Below are positions 12,330 to 22,899 of a DNA stretch of 64,000 nt, piece by piece. The stretch is from the NCBI RefSeq assembly GCF_026914185.1, contig NC_070570.1, positions 4,960,001 through 5,024,000 on the forward strand, written 5' to 3'. The stretch is from Puccinia triticina. Lineage: Eukaryota; Basidiomycota; Pucciniomycetes; Pucciniales; Pucciniaceae. Both the position numbers and the translations under genes were made by a program. The number at the start of each line of letters is the position of its first letter. The first letter of the stretch is position 1. The notes beneath the pieces were generated by a model, which ran no database searches, was not told where the DNA came from, and was given only the letters and a program-made list of their open reading frames with translations.

Positions 12330-13128
12330 CACCCACTTCCTGGCTGTTGCTCTCATTTCTCTCTTTGTTTATTTTAATTTTTCTCCATCAATATCTTTTT
12401 TTTTTATGTTTTTACTTCAACAGCCACTTGAGATATGCAATTATGGTGTTCAAAGTTGGTTTGCATAATTTTATGCATGCATAAATCATAAAATTGTAAA
12501 ATCTTTTTTGCAGGGGATATGACTGTCTGATTATGTAATGCAAAATGTGGTACCCTGGTGGTACCACATTATGCAATATTACCCGCGGATTTGATCCGCT
12601 CCGCCCCTCCCCCCCCGGGTTACCTCCCCGAACCACAGGACCACCGTTGGTGGTTCGAGGCACGTGGTGTACACGTCATCAGCTCAGGATGGCCTCTCGT
12701 GGGCTCGACCCGCCCGTGGGTATCACGGCGATTTCTCGGCGAGTCCACGGTTGAAGGAGCCGTGATCCACCCGTGGGCTCGACCTTCACGTCGGGATCAC
12801 TGGGAGTCCACGGGGATTCCACGCGGAGCCGAAAGCTGCCGTGGAATCCACGGGATGATCAAGGGGTGGCCGCGTGATCCTCCCGGTGGTGACCCCATGT
12901 TTCCCTGGACCGAAAGCCGCTGGTCCGCGCACGGCTACAGTCCTCGTGGACTCCAAGTGATTTCCCCTTGGAGGGACTCCCCGGGTGTAACTTAGCTAAT
13001 TCCCTACTCGGGGGAGCGAATTCGGAGGGTCCCTGCGGGAGGGCTTCCCCCCTAAAGTTAGGTTTGGCGACGTGGCTCAGATTGCGACGGGAAGTTCCCC
13101 ATTTGTTTCCAAAACACCTTCCATCTGC
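12330..13128. other. Intergenic with palindrome and CCACGGG-rich repeat DNA
   Basis: T-rich 3' UTR-like DNA runs to about 12420. A MITE relative of 11265-11427 follows at 12437-12520, then a perfect palindrome AATGTGGTACC/GGTACCACATT at 12544-12570. Between 12650 and 12960, GC-rich words such as CCACGGG and GGATTCCACG recur, similar in flavour to 57160-57360. A frame of 145 codons over this block has no recognisable domain and is not called. Confidence 0.4.
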
Positions 13129-13171
13129 CAAGCTTCCCGAGAGAACATGAACCAAATTCCAGCATGTATTC
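13129..13171 (+). promoter_or_regulatory. Conserved upstream box of family gene A
   Basis: The text CAAGCTTCCCGAGAGAACATG followed by AACCAAATTCCAGCATGTATTC lies 163 nt before the ATG of gene A. It aligns word for word, with substitutions, with boxes before genes B, C and D. A TATATATATA tract at 13242-13251 lies between box and ATG. A role in transcription is inferred only from conservation and position. Confidence 0.5.
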
Positions 13172-13333
13172 AGACTTGAAACTCGGGGTACCAAGTAGTA
13201 TTCAGCGGTGCATGCAACTCCGCTAAAATCTTCCGGAAACATATATATATATTCACGTTCCTTGGCCCTAGTGTCATCCTCCTCCCGTTGAAGGAAATCC
13301 AGCCCAAAAAGTACTCTAGTAGAACCATCAAGA

Positions 13334-15562
13334 ATGAATCGGCGTTGGGCTTTGCTTCTGATGTCCGTTTGGGATTTTGATCAAGTCACGTGTAACGACT
13401 TGCCTCCAGCAATCCGATTACCACTTATCGACCGGGCCGGCAGTACCTTTGACTTCATACCACTCTCGGGAACAGAGAGCCATGAGCAGGAACACTTTTC
13501 AATGGCCGAGCCTCTGCCACTGTTTCCCATTTCTGCTGGGGGAACAAAGGACGACCGGAATCGATATGAAGGCCATTTTCCAGACGCTAGTACAGGACCA
13601 TCAACCACCCTTGGCGAACATCGTGCAAACAAGTATCTTCCAGATCTCTCCGCCAACAATGAACAGCAGTCAAGCCGTGAAGAGATTCTGTCACTGTTTC
13701 CTCTCGCTCCTGGGGGAGCAAAAGATCTTCGCGAACGAGTATGGAACACTCCCGCCGAGCAAGGCCATCTTCAAAACAGTCCAGGAGCAAGCAACCGCGA
13801 AAACCCCAGCTTACCGAGCTTGACAACTCGACGCGACACAGCCAGGCTGAATTTAGTTAACCACCAAGGACCAAGCCAGACGTCTGGGAAGGATCTCCAA
13901 ACCGGCGCGCCTATGGATTTGATAGCTGAAACGCCTCCCCGTGATTCGAAAATGACGGCGTTCAACCCTCCACCGGGCTCTCCTGCAACGTCAAAAACGA
14001 GGGTTGAACAAGAAGAAACAAGACCATCTGTCCAAAGTCTCGCTGAGGCAGGCCATGTTCCGACCCCCGGATCTATCAACACCGTCGCCCCTGAGGAAGG
14101 AACAGACAGCCAGAAACGATTTCGAGATATAGTTTCTGAGGCAGACCATGATCGCAAACGTCTGAAGTACACCGGATCATTCAATGATCTGTGTATTGAA
14201 AATCTCTTCGCCGCAGATAGATGGTGGCCACCCTCCGATGGAAGCCGCAGCTTTTGGCCCTGGACCTCGGATTCTCGGAATCTAGAAATAGCTGGCGCGC
14301 CTATGAATTTAGCAGTTGAAAGGGCGCCTCCCAGCGATTCTGAAAAGACAGTCACAGTAAGTCGAATGATTGATCTGATCTTGAGAAATGTGGTCATGTT
14401 TTGACCCCCCCTCTCTTGCGACGAAATCTGTAAGTTTTGGAACCAACTGTCAAAGCAAACTCTCGAGTGGAAGCGGCCAATGGAGAGCGAACAAGCTAAC
14501 CTTGCTGCGTATTTCATGGCGATTCACTTCAAACTAGCACTGTTGAACATTCCCAGTCAGTTTGAGTTGGAAAAATTACATGAATCCCATCATATCTTGA
14601 TACCGTTCGCGTATAGATTACTGATGAAACCGCTGAGTATCGAGATCTGGGGAAGGATCCTTGTGGTGTGGCGCAACCTGTGGCACGAGGAAAGGGAGAT
14701 TGTAAGGCCAAGTGCAACTAGGAAACGGTCGACCGATGAAGTCTTGAAGAAGTTTCTGTGGATCTCCAATTTCATCTGTGAAACAACAATCCCCGAACTA
14801 TTTAGGGACTCATCCGCCGGACTCCCAGACTCGTCCCGTTTCCGACAAGCGACAAGCAAAATTATAAAGATATTATCGGACGGAAGAGTAGAGACCAAAT
14901 CAGTATTAATTGGCCCGCGGGAATCGGGAATACACCACGTGAGAGGACAGATGGTTAAAGAGCTCGGTTTGGTGAATAGAAATTCGGAGGTCGAGTCGGA
15001 GTCAGAGCGTTTAATGCGGAAGTCGGTCCTGGATGCCATGGCGGCACAAGCAGATCCAATCACCCCCGATGCTGCGGCAGTCAAGAAGGTACCAACGAGT
15101 GACCTGTTCGACAAGAATAGCTGGACTACAATCATAAAGCTATCCAACGGAGTGGCACCCCATGCACCATGCCTCTACATGCGTAGAATGCCGCGAGAAC
15201 TCAAGCCAAACCTCAAAACTCTCTTCGCAAGGGTTCACTTTGACTATGCAGCCGACCTTCGCGGGTCTCCGATTCCTAGCTTAAAAATGGACGAGCTCAT
15301 CAGTTTTGATCGGCAGTTCGGTGTCCCCATCGGTCCTGAAAGTGTCCCTCAAGACCAAGTTGCACATCTCCCCAATCCTTCTCCTTTTTTGCCCCAAAGA
15401 ATAAATCGTTGGTTTCATCATAAATTCGTCGAAATCCTCCAGGCTGAGAAATATGGAATGGTCATCAAGAAATCACAACCTCGGAAAAATTATAGAAGAA
15501 AATCTATTGCCTTCACCTCGCGGACATCTGCACCTAAATCTCAAGCATTAGGTTCCTCTTGA
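13334..15562 (+). CDS. Paralogous secreted-type protein family, member A
   Basis: Two exons, 13334-14356 and 14435-15562, joined in phase 0 (donor GTAAGT, acceptor CTGTAAG), give 716 residues. The start MNRRWALLLMSVW followed by VTCND reads as a signal peptide with cleavage near the Cys. Two repeat cores, PLFPISAGGTKDDRNR and LSLFPLAPGGAKDLRERV, are about 65 residues apart; a third degenerate one contains GTDSQKRFRDIV. The motif LIAETPPRDSKMT follows. Exon 2 opens with FWNQLSKQTLEW and carries the family domain with LLMKPLSIEIWGRIL, EVLKKFLWISNFICE and ILSDGR motifs, ending in a basic tail. No known domain is recognised. Paralogues B, C and D lie in this window. An exported protein with a mainly helical C-terminal domain is inferred. 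Confidence 0.85.
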
Positions 15563-16640
15563 TGGTTCATTAGTTTTTAGAGACCATGTGCTTGATTTAA
15601 TCTTTATATGGTCTTGCAAGCCAGTTTGGGCACATGCCAAAGTTCGGCCAAAAAAAGGCCAAGCGCGCGTGGCCGATCCCAAACCCCAGAGTAGGATATT
15701 CATGGTTTCTGCTTCCGCCTCTTGAATTTCCAAGCTACAGCCTACATTCTTTTCTTTCTCTTTCCTTCACTGTTTCTCTTTACTCTCATTGTCTCCTGTC
15801 CAACGGCTTTCCTTTCTCTACTATCCTTTCCCACCCTTTGTGTCAGCCTTAGAGATACATCAAGTATCCAAAAGACTGCAACAACTTAGTAAATAATAAT
15901 AAATTAGTAAATTATTATTGCAGATTCAGATTCCTCATCATAAATTAAGGGAGGTCACCCACTTAAAGTAACCCCTTATTCCTATTCCTTCATGTACTAA
16001 TTGTATAATTAAGAATTGGCCCCAGATTCAAAAGCGCCCAAAAAAGGATTACATACAAAAAATTAGTAAAATAAACAAAGTACATGAAATTAAACTATAG
16101 TACATAAAAGAGTAATATTACTTGTGTAAAAATACACCGTGAAAACATTATGTAGTCTTCTGCTGAAGCTCTTTCATATGACAATTGGTTATAAACATGT
16201 CATGTGACAGAGTCAGGGAAATTAGTCTATTATAATACAAATAAATTGCCCACAGCCAAGCCTTGTTCACGTCCACACCTCAGGATACTCCCATAGGGAG
16301 AAATGGACTTAGTGGTTGCGCCCACTGAAGTCCCCTCTATAAATAAAGGTCTATTTGTCCCTCAGGAAAAGATCCCCCAGACATTTAACCGCCCAATAAA
16401 CTGTAAGTTTGCCGTGAAAATTCTCCCTGCTACTATTGTAGCCCCTTTTCCTTTTAAACCACCCTCAGCACACAAAAATTCACTAGATTAAACCCTTTAA
16501 ATCATCAGAAATCCCTTATTAGCATATTTAAAGCTTTATCCTTATAAGTAGTTGCCGTAAGACCTCCGCCTCTGTCAAGAAGCCAATCAGTTTAAGCGCT
16601 TACCACCTACTTTTTTACGTCAAATTAATTCCCTGTAATT
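15563..16640. other. Intergenic, AT-rich
   Basis: This contains the 3' flank of gene A. At 15608-15690 a reverse-strand relative of the 6600/21735 repeat is visible (GCTTGCAAGACCATATAAA read on the minus strand). The remainder is AT-rich with no supported gene. AATAATAATAAATTAGTAAATTATTATT near 15890 is a weak palindrome. Confidence 0.4.
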
Positions 16641-17149
16641 AATAATTAGGGTCTTGAAAAATTGACTCCCAGAAATTAATCTTCCGACTCCCAAATGTCA
16701 CGGATGTCGCGGAGACCGCTTCTGGACGTCTCCCGCGGGTCCTCAGAACCCAATTTTGGTCCTGGCCCATTTGGGAGTCGGAAAATTAATTCTGCCATCC
16801 CAAATGGGAGTCGGAAAATTAATTTTGCAAAAATTGACAAAAAAAAAAAAGAAAAAATTTGTATCTTCTCACTGGGAGGCCCAAAGCCCCCCAAATTTTG
16901 ACAGCGCGCAGAATACACCCTGAAGCTCCCATGCTGAAATTTTGGGCATCACCCCACGCCATGAACGGTGTGTGCTACTGTGCCTCTAATTTGGCGGATT
17001 TCCTACTAAGGAAATCTACCAAACCCTTAGCTACGGCGCCCCAAAGTGAGCTATAATTTCACAGCACAGATTTAAATAACCTCTCTATAAATGGTTAGCT
17101 TATGGGCAGTACTCTACTAACAGAAATTAATTTGGAGGGGGTGGCGGCC

Positions 17150-17430
17150 TCCGCCACAGTTAATAGTGGCTCCGCCACGTTTGATAGTGGCTCTGCCACA
17201 GTTAACAGCGCCTCCGGCACAGTTAAGAGCACCTCCGCCACTATTAGCCGTAGCCACTGTTAACTGTGGCGGAGGCGCTGTTAACTGTGGCGGAGGCACT
17301 GTTAACTGTGGCGGAGGCGCTGTTAACTGTGGCAGAGGCACTGTTAACTGTGGCAGAGGCGCTGTTAACTGTGGCAGAGGCGCTGTTAACTGTGGCAGAG
17401 GCGCTGTTAACTGTGGCGGAGGCACTGTTG
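17150..17430. repeat. 21-bp tandem repeat, left arm of foldback element
   Basis: Units of GCTGTTAACTGTGGCGGAGGC (21 bp) repeat about nine times from about 17255. Just before them, about five units run in the opposite orientation, with the switch near 17252. Long frames reading seven-residue periodic peptides here are by-products of the period. Confidence 0.85.
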
Positions 17431-17865
17431 TTGGAATTTTTCCATTTCCTCTTACTTACACCTCTAAAAAAATGTTTCATGTCATTCTCAAAAGCATTGC
17501 CAGTATCCTTGTTAGTACAGATTTTATTACACCATGTAGTCATTGAACCGTGAGTAGTAGATAATATTTTTTCATACTTGTTATCACGCATAGTCTCAGA
17601 GATAGTATAGATGAAACTTGTCTTGATCAAAAGTTTTTCATTATTCTAGTGTTTTCCAACCACTTGTTGGCCGCTTGTTTTTAGTCTATTTAAAGCCAGC
17701 CTACAACAAGAAATTACACTCATTGGTTCTCCTCATTCTTTCTCCGCGCCCCGCTGAGCCGCATCGGGTGAGAGAGTCATCCTCACTGCCCCAATTCTTG
17801 AGTTTTTATCAATACTCATCTTAGCCCTTTTATTTCTCATGCCTGAAAGTTCTAAATTCTAACAA

Positions 17866-18045
17866 CTGTTAACTGTGGCGGAGCCACTATTAACTGTGGC
17901 GGAGTCACTGTTAACTGTGCCGGAGGCACTATTAACTGTGGCACTAGAGTCACTGTTAACTGTGCCAGAGGCACTATTAACTGTGGCAGAGCCACTGTTG
18001 ACTGTGGCGGAGCTACTATTAACTGTGGCGGAGGCCGCCACCCCC
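17866..18045. repeat. 21-bp tandem repeat, right arm of foldback element
   Basis: About eight to nine diverged copies of the same TAACTGTGGCGGAG unit mirror the inverted units of the left arm. Copies alternate CACTGTTAACTGTG and CACTATTAACTGTG, so the array is older or less homogenised than the left one. Confidence 0.8.
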
Positions 18046-18509
18046 TCCAAATTAATTTCTGTTAGTAGAGTACTACCCATAAGCTAACCATTTATAGAGA
18101 GGTTATTTAAATCTGTGCTGTGAAATTATAGCTCACTTTGGGGCGCCGTAGCTAAGGGTTTGGTAGATTTCCTTAGTAGGAAATCCGCCAAATTAGAGGC
18201 ACAGGAGCACACACCGTTTATGGCGTGGGGTGATGCCCAAAATTTCAGCATGGGAGCTTCAGGGTGTATTCTGCGCGCTGTGAAAATTTGGGGGGCTTTG
18301 GGCCTCCCAGTGGGAAGATACAAATTTTTTCTTTTTTTTTTTGTCAATTTTTGCGAAATTAATTTTCCGACTCCCAAATGGGCCCCAGACCAAAATTGGG
18401 TCCTGACGACCCGCGGGAGACGTCCAGAAGCGGTCTCCGCAACGTCTGCGACTTTTGGGAGTTGGAAAATTAATTTTCAGGAGTTGATTTTTCAAGTCCC
18501 AATAATTAT

Positions 18510-20270
18510 ACGGACCTACTTCACGCAGCAGCGAAAAACTCTTCGCGCACAGAATGGACCGTCCCCCGACGTCAAGCCCGCTGTGCGCGCAAGCCAAAAA
18601 ATACTTTGCGCACAGCGACTTCTCCCAAAAGAAGGAGGGAGTTTTTCCATATTTTTTTTTGATGGATCAAAAGAGGGGGTCTTGCTTGCCCCCTCCAAAA
18701 AATCTTGGATTTTTTGGAGGTGTCCTCCATCATGTAATTTTTTTTATAATATTAATCCAAAAAATAAGCTCCCCCTGCCCCAATAACCCACCCCGGGGAA
18801 TGTTGACCTGCCAAAACTCAATCGGTCGGGTATGCAGCCCCTCAAAAAGAAAGTTCGAGGGGCAGCAGCTCCGGCTAACTCCGAGCCGCCGTGCCGTGCC
18901 GATGGCCAGCACAGGCCATCGAGCGGAGTTACACGCTCCCCGATGACCGGCCAGCACAGACTACCGGCCATTGAGGGGATCATGTACTCCTCTCGATGGC
19001 CACTCTGTTCCGGTCATCGACAGGAGTACAAACTTCCCTCGATGACATTCCGGTCACGAGGGGAGTGTTCACTCCTCTCGACAACCGGAGCAACTGGGCC
19101 TTCAAGGGGAGTACGTACATACATACTCCTCCCTCGATGACTGGAACATTCCGGTCATCGAGAGGAATAAATCCTTCCCTTGATGACCGAGTCCGTTCCA
19201 GTCATCGAGGTGGGTGCTCACTCCTCTCAATGACCGGGTCCGTGCCGGTCATTGAGAGGAGTACATACTTCCCTCAATGACCGGGTCCGTTCCGGTCATC
19301 AAGGGAAGTGTTCACTCCTCTTGATGACCGGAGCAATCGGGTGATCAAGGGGAGTATGTAATCCTCTCGGTGACCGGGCCTGTTCCGGTCATCGAGGGGA
19401 ATGTTCACTCCTCTCGACGACCGGAGCAATTGGTCATCAAGGGTGTACTCCTCTCGATGACCGGAACGTCCCGGGCATTCTTGGAGGAGTACGTACTCCT
19501 CTTGGTGACCTGGTTGCTCCGGTTGTCAAGAGGAGTGAACACTCCCCTCGATGACCGGAACGGGCCCGGTCATCGAGGGGGTGTTCACTCCTCTCGATCG
19601 AGGTGAACCGGAACGGACCCAGTACCGGAACGGACCCGGTCACCAAGGGAAGTATGTACTCCTCTCGATGACCGGGTCCGTTCCGGTCATCCAGGGGGTG
19701 TTCACTCCTGTCGATGACCGGGTCCGTGCCGGTCATCAAGAGGAGTACATACTTCCCTCGATGACCGGGTCCGAGTGAACACCCCCTTGATGACCAGCAA
19801 TTTGTGCCACATGCACACAGGTGCTGGACGGTCATCGGGGGAGTGTGTAACTCCGCTCGAGGGCCTGTGCCGGCCATCGGCACGGCGGCTGGGGGATAGC
19901 CGGGCCCGGAGCTGCTGCCCCTCGAACTTTCTTTTTGAGGGGCTGGGTACCCGACCGCTGAAGTCCTAGCGGTGAGAAGTCCCCGGGGTGGGCTATCGGG
20001 GTAGCGGGTGCCTTTTTTTTGGATTAATATTATGATTTTTTTTTTACATGACAAGGACACCTCCAAAAAATCTAATATTTTTTGGAGAGGGCAGTTAAGA
20101 CCCCCTCTTTTGATCCACCGAAAAAAAAACGGGAAAAATCCCCTCCTTCTTTCGGGGGAAGTCACTGTGCGCGAAGCATTTCTGCGCTTGCGCGCACAGC
20201 GGGATTGACGTCGGGGGATGGTCAATTCTGTGCGCGAAGAGTTTTTTGCTGCTGCGCGAAGTAGGTCCGT
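18510..20270. mobile_element. Minisatellite-cored TIR element, 1,761 bp
   Basis: The ends are ACGGACCTACTTC and GAAGTAGGTCCGT. The arms of about 400 bp pair through GCGCACAGAA, GACGTCAA, TTTTTTGATGGATC/GATCCACCGAAAA, CCTCCAAAAAAT and AAAGAAAGTTCGAGGGGCAG. AATTAT flanks both ends (6 bp). The core, 18900-19870, is GATGACCGG/CCGGTCATC minisatellite. No coding capacity is seen. It abuts the right target duplication of the 16649-18500 element with a one-base gap. Its ends resemble those at 53396-54667. Confidence 0.8.
18950..19800. repeat. CCGGTCATCGAGAGGAGT minisatellite
   Basis: Units of GATGACCGG..(20-25 nt)..CCGGTCATCGAGAGGAGT recur with period about 40-80 bp, each an imperfect hairpin. Orientation alternates along the array. 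Related arrays lie at 49740-50150 and 53575-54490, with eroded forms at 6.4, 21.2, 22.5 and 24.3 kb. Confidence 0.8.
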
Positions 20271-21411
20271 AATTATATATTATTAATTACATAATTAATC
20301 CTTCCTCTTTTAAAGAGTGTTTAAACCCTTGTAGTGGCCATTTTTGCCACGTAACAAGTTTGGTAATTTACATTACCAGTGTTTACATCAGCACAGTTAT
20401 AGTGCTAGGGCCCAAAACCCTTATTTTGACCGGTTTTTAGCCCTAAGCTTCATAAACAGAGCTGTCACTTTGTTCCTTTTCTTGTTGTTGATCTCTTTAG
20501 CGGTTGTTGTTGATCTCTTTAGTTGTTGTTGCGGAGCATCTAGCGTGTTGTTGTTGTTGTTGTGCAGTTGTGGACGTGCGTCAGACATGAGGGTTTGGCG
20601 CATAGCAAGCTCCGCCGGAGTCAAAGTCCGGAGGGACTGAGACTTTTTTCCCCCATGCAATTCCATCCTGATCCAAGGGGGAAGACCATCATTTTCTGAG
20701 CATTCTTGATCCCTCTCCGGAGTTTTCCTGAGCCTTATTCCGCAATCCTGATCCCATTTCTGGCTGATTCCACTTACTCCGCACGCATTCCCTGATCCTC
20801 AAACCTTGCTTATCCCGCTCCGCAATTTTTTGCAGATTCTGCTCTGCATTCCTGATTCTTTCTCTCCCCCAAAACAACCGCCAAGGGTATCCATCCCCCT
20901 TGCTTTTCTCAACAAGTCCCCCACAACTCCACTATCATCTTTGATCCCTTATTTCCGCTTGATTCAACGGAACGCCACAAGGGCAGCTTCCCAGCACCAT
21001 CCCCTCACAGCGCTGCCTACGGTCTGACACCGTAGGAGCTCCATACCGCCTGGTAAACTCCCAACCCCCGCTTGGCACATTGCAAAGCTGGCGGGGTTGG
21101 GGACAAATCCCCCGCTGGGCCGATTTCAAGCAAGGGTGCCACACACACCAAAAGCTGTTCCGGCCATCAAGAGAGAAGTTTCCCTTCTTGATGGTTTTCT
21201 GAAGACTCCCTTCCTGATGATCAATACAACTAGTGCCCGCCAAGAAAGCAGTCTTTACTCCCTGATGACCAGCCTACAGACTGACAATCAAAAAGGAAAA
21301 GCTCCCTTGTCAATTTCTGATGTGTGTTTTAGAGAAGGGAGAATGTCTCCCCTACTCAAGGGCAGGTTTTTCTTGCCTTTTGAGGCAGAGACAAGGGTCG
21401 GAGTCTGATGA
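20271..21411. repeat. LTR-like dispersed repeat, copy 1
   Basis: From about 20440 the text is T/G-rich (TTGTTGTTGATCTC), then a C/T-rich block with CCTGATTC words, then GGGCAGCTTCCCAGCACC and CTGACACCGTAGGAGCTCC near 21025. The same order of blocks is found at 34410-35760 and 48890-49620. This suggests solo LTRs of one family, an inference. From 21150 to 21400 eroded CCATCAAGAG/TGATGGT minisatellite units follow. Confidence 0.45.
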
Positions 21412-21418
21412 CCGGCAT

Positions 21419-21713
21419 CAACAGTGAAACTGATACAATACATGTATTTGTATCTGTATTGGCAATAAATAGTTTTGGAAAAGTGTGTATTGTATCTGAT
21501 ATCAGATACATCAACAATACATGTATTTCAATACAATACAGAATGTATTTCCCCTTATACATGTTGTATTGTATTGTATTGGGCACCCAAATACACAGTT
21601 TTAGAAAACCATGTATTGTATCTGATAACCAATACATCCAAAATAAATCTATTTTGATATGATACACTCATGATACTATTACTGATACTTGTAAAGTATC
21701 AGTTTCACCGTTG
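21419..21713. mobile_element. MITE with CAAC..TG ends and 7-bp TSD, 295 bp
   Basis: The ends are CAACAGTGAAACTGATAC and GTATCAGTTTCACCGTTG. CCGGCAT flanks both sides exactly (21412-21418 and 21714-21720). The inside is AT-rich with TGTATTGTATCTGATA words repeated about 110 bp apart. The terminal CAAC and 7-bp duplication match the 476-bp elements at 32332 and 36246. Confidence 0.8.
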
Positions 21714-21734
21714 CCGGCATGTTGCATGCCTACT

Positions 21735-21912
21735 CACAGATCCCATCAGCCCAGAGCTTGATCTTGGCCAAGCAGGACTTGGCTGTGTGCCAAGTCCTGC
21801 CTCCTTTTCATCCTGCCCAATCAAGCCCCCTGAGTACATACCAAACCCCCAGTGGCACTTGGCCAAGTGGGAGTCGGGTATGTGCCCAGACACGCTTGCA
21901 AGACCATATAAA
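21735..21912 (+). repeat. Dispersed repeat copy 2 (GCTTGATCTTGGCCAAGC family)
   Basis: Paralogous to 6600-6770, with the shared words AGCTTGATCTTGGCCAAGC, AATCAAGCCCCCTGAG, TGGCACTTGGCCAAG and TGTGCCCAGACACGCTTG. The end continues into GCAAGACCATATAAA, also seen in reverse at 15608. Confidence 0.6.
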
Positions 21913-22126
21913 CTATTTGGGTTTTTACAATTTTGGGCATTCTCACAAGAATTTTCCTTTTTTTTTCTAATCAAATATACTCCAGATACTGGTCTAGATC
22001 ATCCACTTCGGTGCCTTTTGTAGGGCATTTGAATGTTTCTGGTTTCCCATGGCCAGGTTTCTCATCAGATTTTTTGGGAAATTACTTATTAATAGAGCCT
22101 GACAAACAATAACTTAGATCATCTCC

Positions 22127-22265
22127 ACCATGGGCCCTATATATACAACCAAATAGGGCCTGCGGGTCCCAAAACCACATCCACTACAGTCCTTATAATA
22201 AGGACAAGGGCCAGAAGTTTCAATTGAGATGCATATATACAGCTCAATAGGGGGTTTGACAATAA
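22127..22265. repeat. GGGCCCTATATA short dispersed repeat
   Basis: CACCATGGGCCCTATATATAC starts the block. Related text occurs near 52920-53000 (CCCTATAATAGGGACAAGG and a pyrimidine-rich relative) and in reverse near 54795-54850 (CATATATAGGGCCCATGTTGG). No function is seen. Confidence 0.4.
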
Positions 22266-22504
22266 GGAAACCCAGGAAGAAGTTTAAGCACTTTAGAGTA
22301 TTTTTATGAGGTTGCTTGGTGCAATTTCTTGCTTGAATTGCAGGCCAAATTTTAAGCAAGTATTTCAACCACACTAGAGATGGCCATTTGGACCTGGGTA
22401 CCCGCAATGGGTGCAGGTACTGCCTGCAAATTTGTCACTATTTGGACATGTGCACCTGCCAAAGGGTACTGGCGGTGCTTGAGGCGGGTACCACCACTAT
22501 ATTT

Positions 22505-22895
22505 TGAAAGTGACAGGTCATCAAGTGGGGTACACACCCCCTCTCAATGGGTGGTACACATCCCTCTCAATGATCACACATCAAGCGGGGTACACATCCC
22601 ACTCAATGACCGGTGTGGTGCTCCATCCCAAGCCACAAGTAGTATTTTTAGTATCTTCCCTTTAAATACTTGGATTCTATTGGATTTTGACACTGGACTC
22701 TGGATTTGGACTGCTACACAGGACTTTGGATTTCACCTTTTGGAGGAAGAACACTGGACTGATTTTTGGATTCAAAATTCTTCAACTCTTTCTGGATCAA
22801 AATTTTCTTTGTTGCATTGCCTGGGGACAGACAATAAGTTGGGGGAGGATGTGGTGCTCCATCCCAAGCCACAAGTAGTATTTTTAGTATCTTCT
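22505..22895. repeat. Eroded minisatellite plus 45-bp direct repeat
   Basis: CATCAAGTGGGGTACAC and CTCTCAATGG words at 22515-22615 are eroded relatives of the CCGGTCATCGAG array. The text GTGGTGCTCCATCCCAAGCC and the following AGTATTTTTAGTATCTTC occur at about 22615-22662 and again at 22852-22896, bracketing 190 bp. The pair could be a short terminal repeat or a local duplication. Confidence 0.55.
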
Positions 22896-22899
22896 CTTT

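Larger units (their letters stand above)
16649..18500. mobile_element. Foldback/TIR transposon, non-autonomous, 1,852 bp, 8-bp TSD
   Basis: The termini are GGGTCTTGAAAAAT and its near-complement ATTTTTCAAGTCCC. AATAATTA flanks both ends exactly (16641-16648 and 18501-18508). The inverted arms are over 600 bp each and pair almost continuously from the ends through the ACTCCCAAATGG and GGGGGGCTTTGGGC blocks to tandem TAACTGTGGCGGAGGC arrays. The 440-bp centre (17430-17865) has a TATTTAAAG box and TC-rich DNA but no coding sequence. An 8-bp duplication fits hAT-like transposition, but the ends do not let me name the superfamily. Confidence 0.85.

Noticed and set aside
12558..12995. 145-codon frame and its antisense partner at 12859-13242
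   Set aside because: Built from CCACGGG-type repeats with no domain; composition follows the repeat.
17117..18087. Frames with seven-residue periodic peptides such as SATVNSA
   Set aside because: They follow the 21-bp tandem repeat inside the foldback arms and occur on both strands; no start context or domain.
16649..18500. Assignment of the foldback element to hAT by its 8-bp duplication
   Set aside because: The GGGTCTTG ends do not match the usual hAT terminus and no transposase is present; only the duplication length supports it.
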